Source: an uncultured Christensenella sp. (GTDB lineage Bacteria; Bacillota; Clostridia; Christensenellales; UBA1242). From it: a stretch of DNA of 32,494 nt. Location: assembly GCA_949293905.1 (NCBI GenBank), contig CASFFG010000012.1:1-32494 (forward strand), read 5' to 3'. Below are positions 1 to 7,546 of this stretch, piece after piece. A model generated the notes under the pieces. The model ran no database searches and was not told where the DNA came from. It saw nothing but the letters and a program-made list of their open reading frames with translations. Within the stretch, counting starts at the first letter, position 1. Each line of letters starts with the position of its first letter. Position numbers and translations under genes: made by a program.

Positions 1-576
<576 letters not shown>

Positions 577-780
577 GTCTTTTTGTTCCTTTGATTAATG
601 TTCTTTGGCAAAATTACAAATGAAATTGAAATAAATTGCTAAATGCAAATTACTTCTCGTATTTGTATTCAAAGAAATATGCAGTTGTCATTGTTCTCTA
701 TCCATATAATTTAACTAACAAAAGTCGGTATTATATGGGCAACTTTCACAAGGAATTTTGTGTTCCCCCGTGGTAGTTGC
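577..780 (-). other. 23S rRNA leader (5' external transcribed region)
   Basis: This is the stretch between the predicted transcription start (about 780) and the mature 23S 5' end. It contains no ORF or tRNA. Its start can fold: GCAACT near the 5' end of the transcript pairs with AGTTGC about 35 nt later, and GGAACACAAAATTCC lies inside. It probably carries the processing stem and antitermination signals, but I cannot assign a boxA with confidence. Confidence 0.5.
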
Positions 781-786
781 ATTGTA

Positions 787-815
787 AGAATAACACACTT
801 TTAAACTTTTGTCAA
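787..815 (-). promoter_or_regulatory. rRNA promoter P2 (sigma-A type)
   Basis: On the minus strand, TTGACA (810-815), a 17-nt spacer and TATTCT (787-792). This predicts a start near 780, about 200 nt before 23S. It sits directly upstream of 23S, so the gene appears to have its own promoter. Confidence 0.75.
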
Positions 816-936
816 CAGTTTTTTAAAACTTTTTTTAAAAATTTTTAATATTTTTTTGTCTTTTACTAAAATATTTCAAATTTCGACAAAACTTAATATG
901 TGTAATTCAGTTGGTCAATCGCTGTGACCGTGTGTT

Positions 937-965
937 ATAATACCATAGTTAAAATATAATTGCAA
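937..965 (-). promoter_or_regulatory. rRNA promoter P1 (sigma-A type)
   Basis: On the minus strand, TTGCAA (960-965), a 17-nt spacer and TATTAT (937-942). It lies 150 bp upstream of P2, which gives the tandem-promoter layout common for rRNA operons. The surrounding 820-1080 region is almost pure A/T, like an UP-element tract. Confidence 0.55.
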
Positions 966-1100
966 GTGTTTTTGATAAATTTTTTTAAAAATTTTTAAAT
1001 TTTTTAAGATTTTTCTTATCTAATCTCGAAATTTACTAATAATGAACTAGAATTAAGTTATTTTCTTTAATATATACCTATTTTTTATATAAGGCGAATA

Positions 1101-1124
1101 AAAAAGAGTGAAAATCTCACTCTT
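1101..1124 (-). terminator. Intrinsic terminator of the nfeD-floA operon
   Basis: On the minus strand the stem AAGAGTGA / TCACTCTT is followed by TTTTTT. The 5' arm is made by the last codons and the TGA stop of the 151-aa gene, so the stop codon lies inside the hairpin. Termination therefore occurs almost immediately after translation ends. Confidence 0.75.
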
Positions 1125-1572
1125 CGTCAAAATCTTTTCTATCAAGCGCGCCGGAAATAATAAGTGCTTTTAATTCGGGACTCAAAGACTGAATTTCTTT
1201 TGCTAAACTATTTTTATTAGTATTCGCACTTATTTCTCCATAATTTCGGTCATATCTACTAGTCATATCACGAAAACCGGCTGGAAGTTCATTTCTAGTA
1301 GGTCGTTTCGTTCTATCTTTCTTTTGGTTTAGATAATCTCGAAATTCACTAGGGTCATATTTTACTGATTCTAAGTTTTGCTCCACTTTTGGAGTAGGAT
1401 TTTCTACTATCGGTGTTTCTGGAACATACTTTTCAGTTGGTTGAGCGGTTTCTTTAATTTCCTTTTCTTTTTTCTCTTTTCTTTTTAATTTAAGTTTAGG
1501 AAAAAGGACAACCAACGCCACGATTGGAACTAAACATACACATACTATGATGAAAATTTCCATGTTTGACAT
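1117..1572 (-). CDS. Small membrane-anchored protein downstream of floA
   Basis: A 151-aa protein that I do not recognise as a named family. Residues 4-25 form one hydrophobic membrane segment. A strongly basic juxtamembrane stretch follows (KLKLKRKEKKEKEIKE), then a low-complexity P/T/E linker (about 40-70), and a C-terminal part that ends with a possible helix (SPELKALIISGALDRKDFDEE region). Topology suggests a bitopic protein with a cytoplasmic body. It is the last gene of the nfeD-floA transcript, 26 nt after floA, with an AGGAT ribosome site. A role tied to the flotillin membrane domain is an inference from position only. Confidence 0.75.
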   Translation of the reverse strand: MSNMEIFIIVCVCLVPIVALVVLFPKLKLKRKEKKEKEIKETAQPTEKYVPETPIVENPTPKVEQNLESVKYDPSEFRDYLNQKKDRTKRPTRNELPAGFRDMTSRYDRNYGEISANTNKNSLAKEIQSLSPELKALIISGALDRKDFDEE

Positions 1573-1598
1573 AAGTTATCCTAGTTTATCCTTTTATT

Positions 1599-2645
1599 TT
1601 AGAACATATCCCCGCTAGGTCTACTTGGGCCACTCGGTCTACCTGATGGTTTATCTTCTTCTTTTGCTCCGCCGATTGAATTGCGCATCTTAGTGTCCGC
1701 CACCATATTTTGAAGTTTATAGTAGTCCATCACTCCAAATTTACCATTCTTTAAAGCGGTAGCCATTGCTTCGTGCACTTTACTTTCAGCAGCGAGTACT
1801 ATTGCTTTCATCTCTTGGGTCTTCGCTTTCATCTCCTGCTCAAGTGCAACAGCTTGTGCTTTACGCTCTTCTGCCGCAGCCTGACTTATCTTCTTCTTTG
1901 CTTCTGCGTCTTCAATCTTTAATTTTGCACCAATATTTTGACCGACATCTACATCACAAATATCGATTGATACTATTTCGTATGCGGTCTGTCTATCTAG
2001 ATGGTCTTCTAAAATTGTTTTAGAAATAATAGATGGGTCAGCCATAATTTCAGTGTGAGAATTGGCCTTACCTATTGCCGTTACTATACCTTCACCCACT
2101 CGCGCAAGTATGGTTTCAGTATCCGCCATACCGATTTGTTTATCTAGTCTAGCACGGATTGTTACTTGTGCAACCGCTTTTACTTGAATTCCATTTTTCG
2201 CCATGGCTTCAATCCAGCCGGTTTTAATGACACGCGGTGTTACGCTAGTTTTTACTGCTTCAACGACATCACGACCAGCAAGGTCAATCGCTTTAGCCTG
2301 CTCTAAAGTTAAATCCATTTTAGCACTATGTGCAGCGATTAGCGCGTCGACCACTTTTTCAATATCTCCGCCTGCCATTAAGTGAGTTTCGAGTTCTCCA
2401 ATAGGGATATCGAGTCCTGCCTTTTGCGATACGATATAAATGTTTACAAGTTTCTTATAGTCAACCTTACGCATTTTCATACCGATAAGACGGAACATAG
2501 ATACATGCGCGCCAGACGCGAGTGCCCTAAACCACACATTTATCGGTACTATACAAATAATTACGATGATAACTGCGAGCACGCAAGCAAGAACTATCGT
2601 CCAAATTGCCCACGCAGGCATCGCTAATAACATTGAATTAGTCAT
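1599..2645 (-). CDS. floA: Flotillin-like protein FloA
   Basis: A 348-aa scaffold protein of functional membrane microdomains (FloA/YqfA family). A long N-terminal membrane segment (about 9-35) is followed by the family's FRALASGAHVS-like stretch and an SPFH core with the typical VNIYIVSQKAGLDIPI, VSIDICDVDVGQNIGA and EADAKKKI-like helices. The Ala/Glu/Lys-rich helical part (about 245-300) should form the oligomerising coiled coil, and the tail is P/S/G-rich. Length is close to the B. subtilis protein. It lies 11 nt after nfeD with AAAGGAGAG before the ATG, the classic nfeD-floA pair. In the family it organises lipid domains and affects secretion, cell shape and sporulation signalling. Confidence 0.95.
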   Translation of the reverse strand: MTNSMLLAMPAWAIWTIVLACVLAVIIVIICIVPINVWFRALASGAHVSMFRLIGMKMRKVDYKKLVNIYIVSQKAGLDIPIGELETHLMAGGDIEKVVDALIAAHSAKMDLTLEQAKAIDLAGRDVVEAVKTSVTPRVIKTGWIEAMAKNGIQVKAVAQVTIRARLDKQIGMADTETILARVGEGIVTAIGKANSHTEIMADPSIISKTILEDHLDRQTAYEIVSIDICDVDVGQNIGAKLKIEDAEAKKKISQAAAEERKAQAVALEQEMKAKTQEMKAIVLAAESKVHEAMATALKNGKFGVMDYYKLQNMVADTKMRNSIGGAKEEDKPSGRPSGPSRPSGDMF

Positions 2646-2656
2646 CTTTCTCTCCT

Positions 2657-3169
2657 TTACTCAAACCATTTGCGCACCATAACCATGTTGTCTTTAATTT
2701 CGACAACTTTTATGCGCGCGCCTTCTTCTATGTACGAATTTATAGATTGAACATCATAAATCTTTCCGTTAATCTTAGCCTTACCACCTAGATTAAGTTG
2801 TGTTACTGCTTTCCCTAACTTTCCAACAAGTTTTTTCATCTCCTTACTTGTTTTATTGTAATCGGTGGATAATGTTGAGTTCGTTTCAAATAGATTGGAA
2901 CTAATCAATCCGCTCTTAGCCCCAATAATCATAAGTATAAAGCAGATTATGAAGAAGCCTAAAACTGTTAGAATAAGCAAGATACTTTGCAATACATTTA
3001 GTCCGTAACAAATACGAACAATAATACCTGCGACTATAAGCGTAATTCCACTAATGCCGAAAAATCCAAAACCCGGTATAAACACTTCCGCAATAATAAA
3101 TATTGCGCCCACACAAAGTAGAACGGCAGGTATCCAAGTCATCTCGGTAAATATGAGTGCGTAATCCAT
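2657..3169 (-). CDS. NfeD-family membrane protein
   Basis: A 170-aa protein with three or four hydrophobic segments in residues 8-82 and a C-terminal OB-like domain (about 105-168). That domain carries the NfeD pattern GKxGxAxTxL..GxAxIxGxxYDVxS....IxxGxxIxVVEIxxNxxxV. It is the short NfeD form without the ClpP-like protease domain (as in YqeZ/YuaF partners of flotillins). The ATG at 3169 was chosen because AAAGGAGAG lies 5 nt upstream. A longer in-frame start at 3190 would overlap the promoter -10. First gene of the operon nfeD-floA-1117 gene. The OB domain is thought to interact with flotillin assemblies. Confidence 0.9.
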   Translation of the reverse strand: MDYALIFTEMTWIPAVLLCVGAIFIIAEVFIPGFGFFGISGITLIVAGIIVRICYGLNVLQSILLILTVLGFFIICFILMIIGAKSGLISSNLFETNSTLSTDYNKTSKEMKKLVGKLGKAVTQLNLGGKAKINGKIYDVQSINSYIEEGARIKVVEIKDNMVMVRKWFE

Positions 3170-3189
3170 ATTTCTCTCCTTTCGACACA

Positions 3190-3218
3190 ATTATACAACA
3201 GAATTTCCACTTCGTCAA
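3190..3218 (-). promoter_or_regulatory. Promoter of nfeD-floA operon
   Basis: On the minus strand, TTGACG (3213-3218), a 17-nt spacer and TATAAT (3190-3195), followed by AAAGGAGAG and the ATG at 3169. The 5' UTR would be about 14 nt. Confidence 0.8.
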
Positions 3219-3228
3219 TACCCAAATT

Positions 3229-3264
3229 AAAAAAACACCAAAATGGTTGGAATCCATTCGGTGC
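3229..3264 (-). terminator. Intrinsic terminator after the 167-aa gene
   Basis: On the minus strand, CACC(g)AATGG pairs with CCATT(tt)GGTG and is followed by seven T residues. It lies 50 nt beyond the stop of the 3316-3819 gene and just before the nfeD promoter, separating the two transcripts. Confidence 0.75.
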
Positions 3265-3315
3265 GTTCTTACTATATTTATGTAGATTTTATGTGATTAA
3301 TTAACTTATATTAGT

Positions 3316-3819
3316 TTAATCTACGGAGTTATTCGAATTGTCTTCAATTTGGGCTTTATCATCTTCTATTACTTGATAGGTGCGCTCGAAGATCTTAGAA
3401 AATCCGTCTTTAACTCGCTCATCTTCTAATACTAAGGTCTTTTTGAACTCTTTATACTTTTCGTCATAAGGTAAAGCGTCGAAATCTACGCCATTTTTAT
3501 ATAAATAATCCTTTATTTTTTCAATCTTCTTATAAAACATACTTTGTAGCATGTCGTGGACTACTGCAACATCATCGCCTGCTCCTACACGCATGGCTTG
3601 TCTACCTCTTTCTAGTAGTCTTGACGAAAATTGCTCTACAAAACTCACTGAATGCAATTTGCTAAGTAGGATTTCTCTACTCTCATTTCCTTTTGGAGTA
3701 TTCTTCAAATACTCTCTAACTTCTTGCGCGCTAGATAGATTTAAACTATCACAAATTGATTTTAAATCGTCATAAAACTCACACACAACTTCAAATACTT
3801 CATCTTGCAATATTTTCAT
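3316..3819 (-). CDS. Hypothetical protein (helical, cytoplasmic)
   Basis: A 167-aa protein without a signal peptide or membrane segment. It is predicted mainly alpha-helical, with charged amphipathic stretches throughout and an acidic tail (EDDKAQIEDNSNNSVD). I do not recognise a domain. AAGGG lies 6 nt before the ATG. It appears monocistronic, with a hairpin terminator downstream. The 256 bp in front of it contain a possible leader helix (AGGAACT near 3940 pairing with AGTTCCT near 3885) but no clear promoter. Confidence 0.7.
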   Translation of the reverse strand: MKILQDEVFEVVCEFYDDLKSICDSLNLSSAQEVREYLKNTPKGNESREILLSKLHSVSFVEQFSSRLLERGRQAMRVGAGDDVAVVHDMLQSMFYKKIEKIKDYLYKNGVDFDALPYDEKYKEFKKTLVLEDERVKDGFSKIFERTYQVIEDDKAQIEDNSNNSVD

Positions 3820-4075
3820 TTTTATCCCTTTTAGTGATTTTATTTTTAGCGCTATATATAAGGTATATATTATATATAGGAACTCTTAAACTAAATTTTA
3901 TTAATTATAATTTCACGATATACTAGTTCCTTTAGCGATGTAGTATCATATTTTTGATAACTTGTAAATACATATTTTAAAAAATTTGATTTTATTTCAA
4001 CTTCTCTTATGAATTTGTATTATTAAATTTCTTATTTTAATTATTTTAGATTATGTATAACTGTCATTTTAGATT

Positions 4076-4432
4076 TTATTGATTATTTGTATTAGGTCTA
4101 TTTTTCTTAACATACAATTTTCGAATAATCGCGAACAAACAATAAACAACTAAACATGACAAACTTACGATTGAAAAATAAAGTTTTAATGGTTCATCAA
4201 AGAAAAATGTCAAAATTAAAAACACAATAGCGATGATTACTAGTAGCGCGAGAATTATCTTTAATGCAAGATTGGTTCGTTTATAGCGCTTAATCGCTCC
4301 GTCCGCGATTTTTACATCTTCTGGCATAAGCAGATTTTCTCTAGGCTTAGTGTAATCTTTTAGTTTTGCACCACAATTTGTACAAAACTTTCTATCATTT
4401 CTATTTTCCTCTCCACACTGGTCGCAAAACAT
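4076..4432 (-). CDS. Zinc-ribbon membrane protein
   Basis: A 118-aa protein. Residues 3-22 form a zinc ribbon with two CxxC knuckles (CDQCG and CTNCG, 12 residues apart). A charged linker follows, then two membrane helices (about 52-72 and 80-100) and a basic tail. The family is the generic zinc-ribbon plus transmembrane domain type, common in Bacillota; its function is not known. The ATG at 4432 is preferred over an upstream start because AAAGGAG lies 6 nt before it. It has its own promoter at 4472-4500 and is not obviously coupled to the upstream ogg gene. Confidence 0.85.
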   Translation of the reverse strand: MFCDQCGEENRNDRKFCTNCGAKLKDYTKPRENLLMPEDVKIADGAIKRYKRTNLALKIILALLVIIAIVFLILTFFFDEPLKLYFSIVSLSCLVVYCLFAIIRKLYVKKNRPNTNNQ

Positions 4433-4471
4433 AATTTCTCCTTTAATACTTTTCACTAAATTATTTGAGAT

Positions 4472-4500
4472 ATTATACATTAATTTTTCATTTTTAGCAA
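4472..4500 (-). promoter_or_regulatory. Promoter of zinc-ribbon gene
   Basis: On the minus strand, TTGCTA (4495-4500), 17 nt, TATAAT (4472-4477). The predicted 5' UTR is about 33 nt and ends in AAAGGAG. Confidence 0.65.
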
Positions 4501-4595
4501 GTTTATTTGTGCGATTACTTAATTTTATATCGCGTTCACTGAAAAATAATATTTAATTAAGATTTATTGTTTTGATTTTCGTAAATTTAGCACCC

Positions 4596-5429
4596 TTATT
4601 TAACTTTTCGGTTGCGGTAGTAGTAGAAAAAATATTGTTGTGCAAAGCCTGAAAGTTCCCCATATCGTCCAGTTAGCGCACGAGTGATTTTCTTCCTATC
4701 ATGCTCGTTAGTCTTGGTTAAATCGTTGTATACCTTATTTATCCATGTGTCAACTGGGAATACATCTTTAACTTGTAGCCCGAAAAGCATGATGCAATTT
4801 GCTACCTTCTCTCCTACTCCTTTAAGTGACACAAGATAATTAAACTGCTCTTCGCGAGAGATTGATTTTAGATTTTCGATTGCGTCAGTTGTCAGGGTCT
4901 GCACGGTTTCATACATTTGTTCAGCGCGGTAGCCAAGCCCTGCTTCCTTAAAATCTGTTATCGTAGCACGCTTTAACTCGTCTAGGGTCGGGAAAGCAAA
5001 ATATGTACCCATGTTTTTGCCGAAATGAAGGGATAAATATTCAATCGACTTTTTTATTCTTCCTATATTGTTGTTTGCAGAAATTATAAAACTGATTATC
5101 ATCTCGTATGCGTCATTATTTAATATGCGTATTCCATAGCCATAAATAATTGCGGGGGCTAAAAGTTCGTCCGCACTTAATACTCGTTTTATTGCGGAAT
5201 AATCGCGGTCTAAATCAAAAAAATTGTAGAAGTAATCTAGGTCGTTTGAATAAATCTCTATCCTATCCGCATAGGTGATCAGTGTTGCGGACTTATCTTG
5301 CGAGTAGACATGTGCGCAGTTATCTTGTATTTGGTATCTAAAAATTTGCCCGCAATTTAGTGTCTGGTCAACATTGAAATCGGTCGGGCCATATATTGTA
5401 ATTTTATCATTCGTTTTCTCTATTTTCAT
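4596..5429 (-). CDS. ogg: 8-oxoguanine DNA glycosylase (OGG1-like, HhH-GPD)
   Basis: A 277-aa bifunctional base-excision repair enzyme that removes 8-oxoguanine and has AP-lyase activity. The N-terminal OGG domain shows LNCGQIFRY (24-32). The helix-hairpin-helix reads LKGVGEKVANC with the catalytic Lys at 208, followed 19 residues later by the catalytic Asp in PVDTW (227). This is the same spacing as Lys249/Asp268 of human OGG1. ISANNNIGRIKKSIE (about 116-130) matches the conserved damage-pocket helix. The gene overlaps rsmD by 4 nt (ATGA), so the two are translationally coupled and share the promoter upstream of rsmD. Clostridia commonly carry this OGG1-type enzyme. Confidence 0.93.
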   Translation of the reverse strand: MKIEKTNDKITIYGPTDFNVDQTLNCGQIFRYQIQDNCAHVYSQDKSATLITYADRIEIYSNDLDYFYNFFDLDRDYSAIKRVLSADELLAPAIIYGYGIRILNNDAYEMIISFIISANNNIGRIKKSIEYLSLHFGKNMGTYFAFPTLDELKRATITDFKEAGLGYRAEQMYETVQTLTTDAIENLKSISREEQFNYLVSLKGVGEKVANCIMLFGLQVKDVFPVDTWINKVYNDLTKTNEHDRKKITRALTGRYGELSGFAQQYFFYYYRNRKVK

Positions 5430-5956
5430 ACTTTCTCCAATTTATACACTGCAACTGTGCCGTATTTTTTCCTTTTTACTTCTAGTGGAAGGGACGTAAA
5501 ATCTACTTCTTTTTCATCACTAGTCTCAAATAGAATAATTCCGCCCGTATTAAGTAGGTCATTTTCAACAATATAGTTGATTGCTTTTATTCCATAGTCC
5601 GTTTTAAAGGGCGGGTCGAGTAAAACTATGTCGAATTTAATCTTGCGGGACAGAAAATTTAAGTAGTCGTCATTTATAATTTCGTAGTTTCCATCTATTT
5701 TTGACAGGTTAGATTTAATTATTTTTATCGCTTCTAAATTTTTATCCACAAAGTATACTTTTTTCGCACCGCGTGAAATACACTCAATACCTAGTGCGCC
5801 CGTCCCAGAAAATAAATCGCAAACTACTGCATCGTCTATGCCGAATTGAATTAGATTAAACATGCTCTCTTTCACTCTATCTAGGGTAGGTCTAGTTGTG
5901 GACAAATCAAATTCCTTTAATTTTTTCCCGCGATATTTGCCTGCTATCACTCTCAT
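5426..5956 (-). CDS. rsmD: 16S rRNA (guanine(966)-N2)-methyltransferase
   Basis: A 176-aa SAM-dependent methyltransferase. It begins MRVIAGKYRGKKL like most RsmD proteins, has TRPTLDRVKESMFN (21-34), the SAM motif DLFSGTGALGIE (47-58), an acidic residue after the next strand (VDKN), and the catalytic DPPF (114-117). The start at 5956 fits the family. The alternative start 27 nt upstream falls inside the promoter spacer. No Shine-Dalgarno is present; the -10 of a good promoter ends 6 nt before the ATG, so the mRNA is predicted to be leaderless. It overlaps the downstream ogg gene by 4 nt. Confidence 0.95.
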   Translation of the reverse strand: MRVIAGKYRGKKLKEFDLSTTRPTLDRVKESMFNLIQFGIDDAVVCDLFSGTGALGIECISRGAKKVYFVDKNLEAIKIIKSNLSKIDGNYEIINDDYLNFLSRKIKFDIVLLDPPFKTDYGIKAINYIVENDLLNTGGIILFETSDEKEVDFTSLPLEVKRKKYGTVAVYKLEKV

Positions 5957-5962
5957 AGAAAT

Positions 5963-5991
5963 ATAATAGTAAAAATTTTTCATTTTTTCAA
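5963..5991 (-). promoter_or_regulatory. Promoter of rsmD-ogg, start at or next to ATG
   Basis: On the minus strand, TTGAAA (5986-5991), 17 nt, TATTAT (5963-5968), then 6 nt and the rsmD ATG. The expected +1 falls on the A of the ATG, and no AGGAG is present. Confidence 0.65.
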
Positions 5992-6033
5992 CTATTTAAT
6001 GATGCTTTTAAAACTAACTAATTATTTGTAAAA

Positions 6034-6060
6034 GAAAAAACTAGCAGATGCTAGTTTTTT
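6034..6060. terminator. Bidirectional intrinsic terminator
   Basis: AAAAAACTAGC, loop AGAT, GCTAGTTTTTT. It lies between the end of the 69-aa gene (minus) and rsmD, so it mainly ends the minus-strand transcript from 6324. Confidence 0.75.
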
Positions 6061-6114
6061 GATTTTATTTTTTAATTTATGGAAATTGGTTCAAAAATTT
6101 TAGACGAGAATATA

Positions 6115-6324
6115 TTAGTTCTGGTTCGTTTCGTCAGTTGTTGTTTCGTCCTTTAGTTCCTCATTCTTATCGTTTGGCGCTACTGCTTCTTGATTTTCTT
6201 TAATAAATTCGTCAATTAGAATTCTATCCTTTTTATCCATTTTAAAGAATATTATCGCCATAACGATAACCGCTATTATAAGTATCGCGAGTCCTATATA
6301 CCAACTTGTGTATACGAAAAACAT
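6115..6324 (-). CDS. Small single-pass membrane protein with acidic tail
   Basis: A 69-aa protein: one membrane helix (about 8-27), then the juxtamembrane stretch KMDKKDRILIDEF, then an acidic Asp/Glu/Thr/Asn-rich tail. The membrane helix plus MDKKD..I.DF matches the start of the larger protein encoded just upstream (LMDRKDKKIMRDF), so the two genes look like paralogues sharing an anchor but with opposite tail charges. AGGAG lies 5 nt before the ATG. It has its own promoter (6341-6369) and terminator (6034-6060). Function unknown. Confidence 0.8.
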   Translation of the reverse strand: MFFVYTSWYIGLAILIIAVIVMAIIFFKMDKKDRILIDEFIKENQEAVAPNDKNEELKDETTTDETNQN

Positions 6325-6340
6325 AAAAACTCCTAGTCTT

Positions 6341-6369
6341 ATTTTAGCATATTGTTTAATATTTGTCTA
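6341..6369 (-). promoter_or_regulatory. Promoter of the 69-aa membrane protein
   Basis: On the minus strand, TAGACA (6364-6369), 17 nt, TAAAAT (6341-6346). The 5' UTR is about 10 nt and contains AGGAG. Confidence 0.6.
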
Positions 6370-6378
6370 GCAAATTTA

Positions 6379-6412
6379 AAAAAGTTCCTAGAATTCATAG
6401 GAACTTTTTTTT
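6379..6412. terminator. Intrinsic terminator of the K/T/A-rich gene
   Basis: AAAAAGTTCCTA, loop, TAGGAACTTTTT with T-runs on both strands. On the minus strand it lies 3 nt after the stop of the 293-aa gene and ends its transcript before the next promoter. Confidence 0.8.
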
Positions 6413-6415
6413 GTT

Positions 6416-7297
6416 TTACTTGCTAGATTTTTTAGCGGTTGATTTTGTTGTTTTAGCACTAGACTTAGTTGTCTTGCTTGCAGAAGTCTTAGCGGTACTT
6501 GTCTTAGTTTTTGCCGTTGACTTTGTGCTAGTTTTTGCAGATGACTTAGTAGTTGCGGTTTTTGCTTTTGCCGTACTTGTTGTCGTCTTTTTAGCAGCGG
6601 TTTTAGCAGGTTTTTCTTCTACCTTAGCATCTACTGCAACGCTTTCTATTGGGCTAGTTTCAACAGGCTCAACAACTACATTTTCGCTAACCTTTGCTTC
6701 TACTGGCTGAGATGCCTTCTTTGTCGTAGATTTAGTAGTTGTTTTAGCGGTATTAGAAGCAGATTTAGTTGTTTTTGCACTAGACTTGGTAGCCTTAGCA
6801 GAGGCCTTAGCCGTACTAGACTTAGCACTAGTTTTAGTAGTAGCCTTAGAATGTTTTTCTTCCGTCTTAGGCTCAACAATCTCACTTACTACTGGCTCAC
6901 TAACTGCACTTTCACTAACATTTGCGTTAGTAGACTTAGTTGTCTTCTTAGCAGTTGATTTTGCACCCGCTTTTGATGCTGTTTTAGCAGTAGACTTTGC
7001 GGTCTTAGTCGTAGATTTAGTTTTAGCAGTTGTACTCTTTTTTGCCTTAGCAGCAGACACTTCTTCCACAGGAGCGGTCTCTTCCTTAGGTTCAACCACT
7101 TCGCTAACACTAGGTTCGCTAACAGTCGCTTTTGAGTCCCCAACTCCGTCGCTTTCAACCGCCAAAATCTTATCCTGGAAATCGCGCATGATCTTCTTAT
7201 CCTTTCTATCCATTAAGATAAGAACAACAATTAAAGCCACGATAATAGCGATTATGATTAATACTATCCACCACCAATTATTTGCTATAAAATCCAT
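6416..7297 (-). CDS. Membrane-anchored protein with histone-H1-like Lys/Thr/Ala/Ser repeats
   Basis: A 293-aa protein. An N-terminal membrane helix (about 7-28, WWWIVLIIIAI..) is followed by LMDRKDKKIMRDF and then three alternating modules. Each has an acidic block with the motif VSE(P/S).VSE(V/I)VEPK.E (about 56-78, 118-142, 200-232) followed by a long basic block of TAK, TKS, SAK and KTT units. The C-terminus from about 232 to the end is almost only K, T, A and S. The composition resembles the C-terminal tail of histone H1 and bacterial H1-like proteins, but here it is tethered to the membrane. With the N-terminus outside or inside undetermined, it could bind DNA/RNA at the membrane or polyanions of the wall. 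AAGGGG lies upstream of the ATG. Antisense ORFs across it are shadows of the repeats. Confidence 0.85.
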   Translation of the reverse strand: MDFIANNWWWIVLIIIAIIVALIVVLILMDRKDKKIMRDFQDKILAVESDGVGDSKATVSEPSVSEVVEPKEETAPVEEVSAAKAKKSTTAKTKSTTKTAKSTAKTASKAGAKSTAKKTTKSTNANVSESAVSEPVVSEIVEPKTEEKHSKATTKTSAKSSTAKASAKATKSSAKTTKSASNTAKTTTKSTTKKASQPVEAKVSENVVVEPVETSPIESVAVDAKVEEKPAKTAAKKTTTSTAKAKTATTKSSAKTSTKSTAKTKTSTAKTSASKTTKSSAKTTKSTAKKSSK

Positions 7298-7327
7298 AAT
7301 TCATACCCCTTTTAATTTGATGTAATT

Positions 7328-7356
7328 ATTGTATCACAATATTTTGACAAATACAA
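7328..7356 (-). promoter_or_regulatory. Promoter of the K/T/A-rich gene
   Basis: On the minus strand, TTGTAT (7351-7356), 17 nt, TACAAT (7328-7333). The predicted 5' UTR is about 24 nt with AAGGGG. Confidence 0.55.
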
Positions 7357-7424
7357 ACATTTTTCGCTATATTTTTTAAATTTTTTAATTAGATTCTATG
7401 TCTTTATATATTCCTATTATTAAA

Positions 7425-7452
7425 TAAAAAGACGAGCGGAAAATTCCGCTCT
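7425..7452 (-). terminator. Intrinsic terminator downstream of spoIVA
   Basis: On the minus strand, GAGCGGAA/TTCCGCTC is followed by gtcTTTTTATTT. It lies about 95 nt beyond the spoIVA stop. Confidence 0.7.
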
Positions 7453-7546
7453 AAGAACCAAAGATTTAAATTTACAAAACCTAAAATTATTAAATTTTCG
7501 CTATATTATAGACAATTCTACTGCTCTACTTAAAATAGAATCTGGT

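Noticed and set aside
577-1116. Spacer tRNA or 5S/16S fragment in front of 23S
   Set aside because: No cloverleaf or conserved 16S/5S sequence could be found on either strand.
3051-3257. 68-codon minus-strand ORF overlapping the start and promoter of nfeD
   Set aside because: It covers the promoter, ribosome site and first 39 codons of nfeD in another frame and runs through the upstream terminator.
6363-7325. Long plus-strand and alternative-frame ORFs across the K/T/A-rich gene
   Set aside because: They are by-products of the repeat composition; translations are Val/Leu/Ala or Leu/Arg low complexity without ribosome sites.
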